This document shows, one piece after another, positions 7,887 through 15,489 of a DNA stretch of 64,000 bases (the first letter of the stretch is position 1; every line of letters begins with the position of its first letter). The notes under the pieces were generated by a model. The model was not told the DNA's origin. It ran no database searches and saw only the letters and a list, made by a program, of their open reading frames with translations. The DNA comes from Candidatus Obscuribacterales bacterium (lineage in GTDB: Bacteria; Cyanobacteriota; Vampirovibrionia; Obscuribacterales; Obscuribacteraceae). The stretch spans positions 1 to 64,000 of the forward strand of contig JACKCM010000009.1 in NCBI GenBank assembly GCA_020634035.1, given 5' to 3'. The translations under genes and the position numbers were made by a program.

Positions 7887-9467
7887 ATGCATCTAGATAA
7901 AGGGCTTGCTGCCCTGATTCTTATTATTGGTGGGGCTTCGCCTGCCTATGCGGTGCCGACCACAGCTCAGCCGCCGGTTCCCCAGCGGGTGAAAGCCGGC
8001 GACAAAAGCGCTCCTTCTAATAAGGTGCTCAAGAATAACTATCTCGACACCGGTCCTTATATGGTCCGCATGTCTAAGGCGGTGAGCAGCAAATGGAACC
8101 GCCCCAAAACGGTTAAAGAGACCAGGGTAAAGTTCCAGATTCTCAAAAACGGCAAGATTTCGGGTCTGATGATCGATCTGTCCTCGGGCGATCCGGAGAA
8201 TGACAAAGCCGCCATCGATGCGGTGGCAAAGGCGGCGCCTTTTGAGCCGCTGCCCGAGGGTATTAATCTGATGCCGATAACCTATTCTTTTGGAGCTTTC
8301 AACAGATCCGGGATGAATCAAATACCTGTATCAGAGCGTCGCATTTCTCTCAGCCTCTCCAATGAAGCGGCAAGAATGGCTAATCATCAAGAGTTTGAAA
8401 AAGCGCTCGACAATCTCGACTTCGCCTTTGAAAGAGATCCTAAGAACACCCAGATCTCTCATGTTCTCAGACAGATAGCAGCCTATATCGACGATGATAC
8501 ACCGGATAAGGTGCATCTACTGCATCGCATTCTCGCCATCGAGCCCCTGCAATACGGAGCCATAGAAAAGCTCGATGTCTTGCATAGAGCAGCAGGCATC
8601 GATCCGAACTCTGCCAGTCAGCGTATGGCCCTGGGCGATAAGCAACTGGCTCAATTCGATGCCGAAGGGGCGCTTGCCGAGTACGCAGCCGCCAATAATA
8701 TAAAAGAAGGAACCTGCCCCACCGAAAAGATGGCCGAAGCCTACAGAATAATGGCAGGCAAGCGTATGGCAAGGAAGTGGGAAAAGTATTTGAAAGTCTG
8801 CAAGAACGTAGAAGCCTACTGCGGCATGGGGCGCTCTTATCAGCTGGCAGGAGACTACGACAAAGCAGAAGAGTATTACAAACTGGCCCTGGAGAGAGAC
8901 CTTGGATCTACCATGGCAAAAAATCTCCTGGCGCGGTTGGAAGAAGAGAAGAAAACCGGCAAGAAAGAAAAAATCGATGTGGTGATTGCCGACCATCATA
9001 CCGGGGACGCGGGCAAACACGACCTGGTGCCCAGAGCGCACATCTCTATGAACAAAGCCTCTGAGCAATTTGATAAAGGCGATTTGACCAAAGCGATAGA
9101 GTATCTAAAAGACGCTCTCAAAGCCGACCCGCAGTTTCAGAACGCCAGACAGAATTTATCAATCGCCTATAACAACCAGGGCAATAAGCTGCCTATGGCA
9201 GATCGCTCGAAAAACTATCGCAAAGCTTTATTCGTATGGTCCTCCAATGATACCGCCAGAAAGAATCTGGACAGCCATGTCGAAAGTGACGGAGCCAATC
9301 CGACCTCTTATGTGGACAGGATGCGCCTGGCTTCAGAGTTCGCCGAGAAAGGAGACTATGTCAGCGCCACTGTGGAAGCAAGAGAGGCTCTGCGCCTGAA
9401 AAAATCCAAAGATGCCCGGGACAAAGTGGCCGAATACGAGAAGAAAGCGCCGGGGTTGCCGGACTGA
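7887..9467 (+). CDS. Secreted TonB_C plus TPR protein
   Basis: A 526-residue protein with AAGGAG upstream of ATG 7887 and a signal peptide (cleavage near AYA, residue 23). Residues 70-135 resemble a TonB C-terminal domain (TRVKFQILKNGKISGLMID). Residues 165-510 form a series of TPR units, for example AYCGMGRSYQLAGDYDKAEE and DKGDLTKAIEYLKDALKADP. It may be an envelope scaffold. It ends two bases before the HDAC-like gene and is likely in one operon with it, although a link between the two functions is not obvious. Confidence 0.75.
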   Translation: MHLDKGLAALILIIGGASPAYAVPTTAQPPVPQRVKAGDKSAPSNKVLKNNYLDTGPYMVRMSKAVSSKWNRPKTVKETRVKFQILKNGKISGLMIDLSSGDPENDKAAIDAVAKAAPFEPLPEGINLMPITYSFGAFNRSGMNQIPVSERRISLSLSNEAARMANHQEFEKALDNLDFAFERDPKNTQISHVLRQIAAYIDDDTPDKVHLLHRILAIEPLQYGAIEKLDVLHRAAGIDPNSASQRMALGDKQLAQFDAEGALAEYAAANNIKEGTCPTEKMAEAYRIMAGKRMARKWEKYLKVCKNVEAYCGMGRSYQLAGDYDKAEEYYKLALERDLGSTMAKNLLARLEEEKKTGKKEKIDVVIADHHTGDAGKHDLVPRAHISMNKASEQFDKGDLTKAIEYLKDALKADPQFQNARQNLSIAYNNQGNKLPMADRSKNYRKALFVWSSNDTARKNLDSHVESDGANPTSYVDRMRLASEFAEKGDYVSATVEAREALRLKKSKDARDKVAEYEKKAPGLPD

Positions 9468-9469
9468 AG

Positions 9470-10561
9470 TTGACATCACCGGTGATACTGCTCAGACACA
9501 GCCGCTTCGCAGAGCATCTATTAGAAGAGCCCTGCGAGGACATTCCGGCACGTTATAGATGCATCGAAGAGGCACTGTGGCGTTCTGAGTTAATGAACTC
9601 CCTGCCCACGGCAGAGCTTCGTCCTGCCACAGAAGAAGAGCTTTCTCTGGTCCATTCGCCCGGCTATATATCCAGGATAAAAGAACAGTCGAAGCAAGCT
9701 GAAGAAGAAGGCAAACCTGTTCAAATTTATTATGATACTTTCGTGGACGCCACCACTTTCGAAATAGCCTCCCTGGCTGCCCGTGCAGGTCTGGTGGCTA
9801 TGGACAATATGCTGGGCGGCGAGGCATTTCAAAATGCCTTCGTGGCGGCAAGACCTCCCGGTCACCACGCCACCACCGACAGGGGTCTGGGCTATTGTTA
9901 TTTCAACAATATCGCACTCGCGGCTCAGTATGCACGGGCTAAGTACGGACTGAAAAAAGTCGCGATTTTAGACTGGGATGTCCACCACGGAAATGGCACC
10001 GAAGAGATCTTCTATGAAGACCCGGATATTCTCTTTGTCTCTATTCATGAACAGTGGCTCTTTCCAGAAGAGACCGGCTGGTATTTAGATAATGGCAGGG
10101 GAGCCGGCCGTGGGTTTAATATCAACATTCCAATTTTACCGGGCACCGGAGACAGTGGCTATCTAAAAATCCTCGAAGAGATAGTCGAGCCGATATTTGA
10201 AAGCTTCGAGCCACAGCTCATCTTGATCTCGGCCGGCTTCGACGCCCACAAATATGATCCACTCGGGCACCAGAATCTTTCTGTGAGCGGCTATGTCGCG
10301 ATGCTCAGGCGACTTTTGGCGCTAAATCAACGAATAGGGCCTGGCAATGGTCTGGGAGTCTTTCTTGAAGGCGGATACAGCCAGCGGGCTCTTGCCCAGG
10401 GTACTCTTGCCTGTCTAAAAGTGCTTGGTGATTTAGAAGAGAATCGCCCCGACAATGGCGTCAGCACGAACCTCAGTTCAAATCGAAACGACCAGGCTCT
10501 CAACAATCGGCTCGATTTAGTGAAAAGCTTCCACAGCCACTGGTGGTCTTCTCTACGCTGA
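9470..10561 (+). CDS. Histone-deacetylase-family deacylase
   Basis: A 363-residue zinc hydrolase of the HDAC/acetylpolyamine amidohydrolase superfamily. RPPGHHA (His132/133) is the general-base pair; DWDVHHGNGT (Asp170, His172) and SAGFDAH (Asp258) are the metal ligands; LEGGY is the closing motif. In bacteria such enzymes deacetylate polyamines, small metabolites or lysines, so the substrate is open. It starts at TTG 9470, two bases after the preceding stop, without a clear ribosome binding site, so translation may be coupled. A second HDAC domain occurs in the fusion at 50593-52875. Confidence 0.88.
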   Translation: MTSPVILLRHSRFAEHLLEEPCEDIPARYRCIEEALWRSELMNSLPTAELRPATEEELSLVHSPGYISRIKEQSKQAEEEGKPVQIYYDTFVDATTFEIASLAARAGLVAMDNMLGGEAFQNAFVAARPPGHHATTDRGLGYCYFNNIALAAQYARAKYGLKKVAILDWDVHHGNGTEEIFYEDPDILFVSIHEQWLFPEETGWYLDNGRGAGRGFNINIPILPGTGDSGYLKILEEIVEPIFESFEPQLILISAGFDAHKYDPLGHQNLSVSGYVAMLRRLLALNQRIGPGNGLGVFLEGGYSQRALAQGTLACLKVLGDLEENRPDNGVSTNLSSNRNDQALNNRLDLVKSFHSHWWSSLR

Positions 10562-10654
10562 CAATAAAACAGCCCTGTCAAGAGCCCCTCACTTAACCTA
10601 TTGGCTTCTCCAATCTGCTACCCTTCTTAAATCCTTGCAGACAGGTGGTATTCG

Positions 10655-12802
10655 ATGGATAGAAGAAACTTTCTCCGAGGCGCGTTCGCCCTGGCAGCCC
10701 TTGGTAGCAACCCGATTTTTTCGATTTCTAAGGCGCTTGCCGCCACAGCCAACACGGCACCTTTTCTAGATCCCTGGGTAGGTGCTCACAATGGCTTCCC
10801 TCGCTTCGATCTGGTCAAAGTGACAGATTTGAAAAGCGCTCTTCTCAAGGGTATGGATTTGAAGAAGGGCGAGATAGAAAAAATCGCCGGTCAAAAAGAT
10901 GATCCGGATTTCGAGAATACCATCTGTGCCCTGGAAGATTCGGGACGCTCTCTAGATCGCTGCACCCGATTTTTCGACATCTACACGTCAACAATGAACG
11001 ACAAAAATATGCAGGCTCTGGAGAGCGAGATTACTCCGGTGCTGCAGAAGTTTCACGACGAGATTATTCAGAACGAACCTCTCTTTGAAAGAATCAAGAC
11101 CGTATACGAAGCCAGAGACAATGCCGATCTCAAGCTGAACCCTGAACAAAAACGGCTTGTGGAAGTTGTCTACAAAAGTTTTGCCAGAAGAGGCGCCGGT
11201 TTAGATAAGAAGAAAAAAGCCAGACTAAAAGAGATCAACGGCAAACTCGCCACTCTTTATACAGATTTTCGCCACAACCTGCTCGCGGATGAAGAGAGCC
11301 TCTGCCTGGTATTGGACAATGAATCTGATCTCGACGGACTCTCTGCCGATCTAAAAGCAGCTGCCGCCGCCCAGGCCAAAAGCCGCGGCAAAGAGGGCAA
11401 ATGGGTAATAGCCAATACCCGTTCTTCGATGGAGCCTTTCCTGACATTTTCGACAAAACGCGACCTGCGCGAAAAAGGCTGGAGAATCTGGACTAGAAGA
11501 GGCGACAACGGGGACTCTCACGACAACAAGAAAATTATCACCCAAATTTTGAAATTGCGGGCAGAAAGGGCGAAGTTGCTCGGTTTTCCTACCCATGCCC
11601 ACTGGGTACTGGACAACAACATGGCAGGCACACCCGATGCTGCCATGAAGTTGATGTTAAAAGTATGGAAGGCCTCCACCGCCAGAGTCGCCGAAGAGGT
11701 GGCGGACATGCAGGCCATTGCCGACAAAGAAGGTGACGGTGTCAACATAGAACCCTGGGACTATCGCTACTATGCCGAGAAAGTCAGACAGGACAAGTAC
11801 GATCTTGATCAAAATCAGGTCAAAGAGTATCTGCAACTGGACAAGATTCTAGAAGGTATGTTCTGGGCTGCAGGACAGGTCTTCGGCATAGAGATGAAAA
11901 AAGTCGCAGGACTGCCGACGGTGCATCCCGATGTCACCGTATATGAGGTCCATAGAGACGGCAAACAAATCGGTCTCTGGTATTTTGACCCCTACGCCAG
12001 AGACGGCAAGCAGTCCGGCGCCTGGATGAATGAATACCGGACTCAAGAGAGATTTAGAGAGCCGGTGACACCGATAGTCTCTAATAACTCCAATTTCGTC
12101 AAAGGCGAAAAAGGCGAACCGGTGCTTATCTCCTGGGACGATGCCAACACCATGTTCCATGAATTCGGTCACGCTATTCATGGACTTCTCTCCAACGTCG
12201 ACTATCCGACTCTGGCAGGCACCAATGTCAAACGAGACTTTGTCGAGTTTCCCAGCCAGGTCAATGAAAGATGGTTGATTACCGATGAAGTGCTGAGCAA
12301 ATATGCCCTTCATCATAAAACGCAAAAGCCGCTACCTAAAGAGCTGGTCGACAAAATAAGAAAGGCGAAGACTTTCAACCAGGGCTTTATCACCACAGAG
12401 TATCTGGCTTCGGCCCTCTATGACATGAAGATTCATCTTGCCGCCACCGAAGGCGGTGATATCAATCCGGATCAATTCGAAAAGGCTACGATGGCAGAGA
12501 TAGGCTGTCCCAAAGAGATAGTAATGCGCCACCGTCCGACCCAGTTTGGACATATCTTCGCCGATGACGGCTATTCAGCAGGCTATTATGTCTATATCTG
12601 GGCAGACACCATGTCGGCGGACGCGTCCGAGGCCTTCAAAGAAGCAGGCGGCTTCTACGATAAAAAAACCTGCGACCGCTTCCGTGAGACCATATTTAGC
12701 GTTGGCAATTCGGTGGCACCGGATGTGGCGTTCAAAAACTTCCGGGGCAGAGCGGTGGACACCAATGCCCTCATGCGTGACCGTGGTTTTCCAGTTGCCT
12801 GA
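10655..12802 (+). CDS. M3-family zinc peptidase with Tat-type leader (Dcp-like)
   Basis: A 715-residue protein, full length for oligopeptidase A/peptidyl-dipeptidase Dcp. HEFGHAIHG contains the HExxH zinc site (His502, Glu503, His506). The N-terminus DRRNFLRG followed by a hydrophobic stretch and ALAA is a twin-arginine signal, so the enzyme should be exported folded to the periplasm. Peptidyl-dipeptidases remove C-terminal dipeptides and recycle peptides. AGGTGG precedes ATG 10655. The exact specificity (Dcp or OpdA type) is not resolved. Confidence 0.88.
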   Translation: MDRRNFLRGAFALAALGSNPIFSISKALAATANTAPFLDPWVGAHNGFPRFDLVKVTDLKSALLKGMDLKKGEIEKIAGQKDDPDFENTICALEDSGRSLDRCTRFFDIYTSTMNDKNMQALESEITPVLQKFHDEIIQNEPLFERIKTVYEARDNADLKLNPEQKRLVEVVYKSFARRGAGLDKKKKARLKEINGKLATLYTDFRHNLLADEESLCLVLDNESDLDGLSADLKAAAAAQAKSRGKEGKWVIANTRSSMEPFLTFSTKRDLREKGWRIWTRRGDNGDSHDNKKIITQILKLRAERAKLLGFPTHAHWVLDNNMAGTPDAAMKLMLKVWKASTARVAEEVADMQAIADKEGDGVNIEPWDYRYYAEKVRQDKYDLDQNQVKEYLQLDKILEGMFWAAGQVFGIEMKKVAGLPTVHPDVTVYEVHRDGKQIGLWYFDPYARDGKQSGAWMNEYRTQERFREPVTPIVSNNSNFVKGEKGEPVLISWDDANTMFHEFGHAIHGLLSNVDYPTLAGTNVKRDFVEFPSQVNERWLITDEVLSKYALHHKTQKPLPKELVDKIRKAKTFNQGFITTEYLASALYDMKIHLAATEGGDINPDQFEKATMAEIGCPKEIVMRHRPTQFGHIFADDGYSAGYYVYIWADTMSADASEAFKEAGGFYDKKTCDRFRETIFSVGNSVAPDVAFKNFRGRAVDTNALMRDRGFPVA

Positions 12803-12825
12803 TTGCCTTAAAATCAGATAGCTGC

Positions 12826-13935
12826 CTAATAGACAGGCTTTTCTGCCGGAGTCTCTTTCAGCTTAGCGGCTCGCTCCAGGTCTTTCGCCGCCAGTTCGGG
12901 CTTGCCTGCCGCCTCATAGGCTTTGCTGCGCGCCTCGTAGGTCATCCGGGCATAGTGTGGCGCCACTTCGATAGAGCGAGTCAGATCGGCAATCGCTTTA
13001 TCGTATTGTTTAAGCGCCATATACTGCTCACCGCGCAATCTCAGCAATTCATCGTCATTCTTCTGTTCTTCTAGAGCCCCGTTAAGCACCGCGAGTGCTT
13101 CTTGATGCCGGTCCAGTCTACTTAGCAAGGCGGCTCTCAATTTCTTTGCCACCGATTTCGTATCGAGTTTGGTACCATCGTGCTCGAATTTGGAGACGTT
13201 CTCATAGTCTTGCAAAGCCTCTTCATACCGACCGAGGCTCTCATAGAGTTGGGCACGCATGATATAGCCCCGGGTAAAAGAAGGGGTCATCTCCAGCGCT
13301 TTGTTATAGTCTCCCAGAGCTTTCTCTTTCTCTCCACGACCGAGATAGACCGTAGCCCTGGCTCGGTACAATTTTTTCGTGTCACCGCAAACACTGATGC
13401 CCATGGTGAGCGCTTCGATCGCTTTGTCAGGCTGTTTGCGAGAGTCATAGATTCCTGCCAGACTTTCATAGACACCGGGGTCTTTCGTACCCATCTCTAT
13501 CGCTTTTTCAAAATCCTCAATGGCGCCGTCGGTCTTTTGAGTGAGCGAATTGTTTCTCGCCTTGCCACGATAGAAATAGAACTCCGCCACATTGGGATTC
13601 AACTCTATCGCCCTGGTCATGAGGGTATCGCAGGACTCATAATCATCCAGATTCATGGCCGCTTCTGCTGCCTTGCGGTACTCTTTCCAGTCCTGGCTGG
13701 CTTTTGAGAAGCGCATATATTTCTTCTCTGCTTCTGCCAGGCTCAAATGAGGAGAGTCGGAGAGAAGAGCATCGACCACTCTTTCAGTGTCCTTTACATC
13801 CTTCTTGCTCTCAGCCGATTTCTTCGCCTTGCCGGAGGCTAAGCTCTTATTAACAGGCTCCCCGCCATTACAGGAGGCCAGAAAGAGAGCGGAAAGAATA
13901 AGGCATAGCTTGCAGAGCTTGAAGCTCTCGTTCAT
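12826..13935 (-). CDS. TPR-repeat lipoprotein
   Basis: A 369-residue lipoprotein: LASC at residues 19-22 is a clean lipobox, so Cys22 is the acylation site. From about residue 75 on it is almost entirely TPR units (for example AEFYFYRGKARNNS and GYIMRAQLYESLGRYEEALQ), seven or eight in all. Such proteins organise complexes at the outer membrane. It is divergent from the GrdB-like gene with 118 bases between. Confidence 0.85.
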   Translation of the reverse strand: MNESFKLCKLCLILSALFLASCNGGEPVNKSLASGKAKKSAESKKDVKDTERVVDALLSDSPHLSLAEAEKKYMRFSKASQDWKEYRKAAEAAMNLDDYESCDTLMTRAIELNPNVAEFYFYRGKARNNSLTQKTDGAIEDFEKAIEMGTKDPGVYESLAGIYDSRKQPDKAIEALTMGISVCGDTKKLYRARATVYLGRGEKEKALGDYNKALEMTPSFTRGYIMRAQLYESLGRYEEALQDYENVSKFEHDGTKLDTKSVAKKLRAALLSRLDRHQEALAVLNGALEEQKNDDELLRLRGEQYMALKQYDKAIADLTRSIEVAPHYARMTYEARSKAYEAAGKPELAAKDLERAAKLKETPAEKPVY

Positions 13936-13984
13936 GAAAGATACTCACCAGAATTACAGACGCCTCAATATCTTAATACAGAAA

Positions 13985-14010
13985 GAGATCTCTTTGCATG
14001 CTAAGATCTC
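13985..14010. promoter_or_regulatory. Inverted repeat in leader of GrdB-like gene
   Basis: GAGATCT (13985-13991) and AGATCTC (14004-14010) form a perfect 7-bp inverted repeat with a 12-base spacer, 44 bases before the start of the GrdB-like gene and in the divergent region shared with the TPR lipoprotein. It could be an operator or a leader hairpin. No function is shown by sequence alone. Confidence 0.35.
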
Positions 14011-14042
14011 AAATCTGATACAGCTCCAAAACAGCAAAGAAC

Positions 14043-14048
14043 AGGAGG
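14043..14048 (+). promoter_or_regulatory. Ribosome binding site that fixes the GrdB-like start
   Basis: A perfect AGGAGG, five bases before ATG 14054. An upstream in-frame ATG at 13934 lacks such a site and overlaps the start codon of the divergent lipoprotein gene, so the downstream start is preferred. Confidence 0.8.
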
Positions 14049-14053
14049 TCCTG

Positions 14054-14869
14054 ATGCTTGCAAGAACCAGTGAGCTCTCGAAAAAATTCGTGGATATAGA
14101 AAGGGATTTCATTCGCGAAAAATTGCTGCCTGATTTCGAATATACCTCCTTCGAAACAGCTACCGAGCACAAAAAACTTGGCAAAAGTCTCGAATCAGCC
14201 AGGGTGGCGCTGGTATCCACTGCGGGTTTGCATCTCGATGGTCAGGAGCCCTTTATCATCAATCGTGCCGAAGGAGACGACAGTTTCAGGCGCATTCCCA
14301 GCGATTCGGCTGTGGCCAGTTTTCGGCTTTCACATCCAGGCTACAACACTGCCCGAGTCATAGAAGACGTGAACACGGTCTTTCCCCTCGAACGTCTGCA
14401 TGCCCTTGCCGAAGCCGGTATCATAGGCAGTGTGGCGTCAAACGCCTATTCATTTATGGGCTATATCCCAAGACCCGCCGCGCTCATGGAGAAAACAGCA
14501 CCGGCCATCGCCGAAGAGATGACCCATGACAATGTCGATCTGGTTCTTTTAGTCCCTGCCTGACCGGTCTGCCAGCAGTCCGTGGGTCTGCTCCAGCGAG
14601 TCTTCGATGCCTGTGGACTGACGACAGTGTCGCTTACAACTCTGAGAGAATATACCGAATTTGTAAAACCATCTCTGGCAGCCTATTTAGAACACCCCTT
14701 CGGATTCACCCTGGGAGATATAAAAGACGAGAACACCCAGATGGATATTCTGAAAACAGTACTGAACCTGACCACCGAGGACCATGCAGCAGGAACGATC
14801 ATAGACCTTCCCTATCGCTGGACCCGGGATGATCTAAGAGAAATGCAGTTACAGAAACTGCGTAAATAA
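14054..14869 (+). CDS. GrdB-family reductase-like protein with in-frame TGA (probable selenocysteine)
   Basis: A 271-residue protein if TGA 14561-14563 is read as selenocysteine (residue 170). Before the TGA, VALVSTAGLHLDGQEPF and EGDDSFRRIP match the glycine/sarcosine/betaine/D-proline reductase 'selenoprotein B' family. The frame crosses the TGA as LVPA-U-PVCQQSVGLLQRVFDA, giving UxxC where the family has its redox UxxC or CxxC, and stays family-like to the TAA at 14867. A SECIS-like hairpin follows the TGA. In known relatives this Sec is a redox or thiol nucleophile. If TGA is read as stop, only 169 residues without the active site are made. It heads an operon with TusA-, DsrE- and MetE-like genes; substrate unknown. 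Confidence 0.8.
14574..14592 (+). promoter_or_regulatory. Bacterial SECIS-like hairpin after in-frame TGA
   Basis: AGCAG pairs with CTGCT, then a U-U mismatch, then CC pairs with GG, leaving the apical loop GUG at 14582-14584. The loop begins 19 bases after the TGA. A G at the loop start, an unpaired U in the stem and this spacing are features of known bacterial SECIS elements such as that of E. coli fdhF. The pairing is seen directly; SelB recognition is inferred. Confidence 0.65.
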
Positions 14870-14890
14870 GAAGGAATGAGAGGAACTACG

Positions 14891-15127
14891 ATGAACGGCC
14901 ACTATGACCAGGAATGGGACGCCGGAGAGATGGGCTGCGGAGAGCTGGTGATGAAACTGAAGATCAAGCTTTCTGAAATGAAAGGTGGAGAATGCCTTAA
15001 AGTCACGGCTCTTGACGAGGGGGCTCCCGAAGATATGCCGGCCTGGTGTAAACTAACGGGTCATACTCTGGTAGCTGCCGAGCATCCCCACTATTTGATT
15101 CGCAAGAAGGAGACCGTAGATGTCTAA
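14891..15127 (+). CDS. TusA-like sulfur carrier with CG in place of CP
   Basis: A 78-residue protein of the TusA/SirA fold. EMGCGELVMKLKIKLSEMKG and the ending HTLVAAEHPHYLIRKK align with TusA, which carries a persulfide on the Cys of its CPxP motif. Here the Cys is kept but the next residue is Gly (CGEL). The start is set at ATG 14891, with AGAGG seven bases upstream; ATG 14876 is too close to its purine run. The downstream DsrE-like gene overlaps its end by eight bases, which suggests coupled translation. The role is likely sulfur (or selenium) delivery to a neighbouring protein. Confidence 0.75.
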   Translation: MNGHYDQEWDAGEMGCGELVMKLKIKLSEMKGGECLKVTALDEGAPEDMPAWCKLTGHTLVAAEHPHYLIRKKETVDV

Positions 15128-15488
15128 TAAATTCTGTGTCAGCCTCACATCAGCCAAGAACGATACGGACAAAGCCACCGTCGCCTTTGTGGTCGCCAAT
15201 GCTGCTGTCGCTTCAGAAAAGGACACCCTGGTCTTTCTCTCTACAGAAGGAGTCAGGCTGGCAGAAAAAGGTTATGCCGACGACATCCACGAAGATGGCT
15301 TCTCTCCACTTAAAGAATTGATGGACAATTTCATCGCCGCCGGTGGCAAGCTCTATGCCTGCTCTCCATGCCTTAAAAAGCGTGATCTGGGTGAGGACAA
15401 ACTGGTCGACGGCGTCACAATAGTAGGCGGAGCAAAACTGGTCGAGTTTCTCACCACCGATGGTGGCTCTTCCTGCGTGACCTATTGA
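15120..15488 (+). CDS. DsrE-family sulfur-relay protein
   Basis: A 122-residue protein of the DsrE/DsrF/peroxiredoxin-like family. The N-terminal strand, TLVFLSTEGVRLAEKG and the active-site stretch LYACSPCLKKRDL match the family, which binds persulfide on a conserved Cys and exchanges it with TusA. Two cysteines (CSPC) are present. It overlaps the TusA-like gene by eight bases and ends one base before the TusA-MetE fusion, so the three should be made together. No membrane segment; cytosolic. Confidence 0.8.
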   Translation: MSNKFCVSLTSAKNDTDKATVAFVVANAAVASEKDTLVFLSTEGVRLAEKGYADDIHEDGFSPLKELMDNFIAAGGKLYACSPCLKKRDLGEDKLVDGVTIVGGAKLVEFLTTDGGSSCVTY

Positions 15489-15489
15489 T

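Noticed and set aside
13787..14053. Upstream starts for the GrdB-like gene (13787 or ATG 13934).
   Set aside because: They overlap the divergent lipoprotein gene and lack a ribosome binding site, while ATG 14054 has a perfect one and fits the family's N-terminus.
14561..14563. TGA as evidence of a plain pseudogene.
   Set aside because: The frame is otherwise intact and family-like on both sides, and a SECIS-like hairpin follows; decay is possible but less likely.
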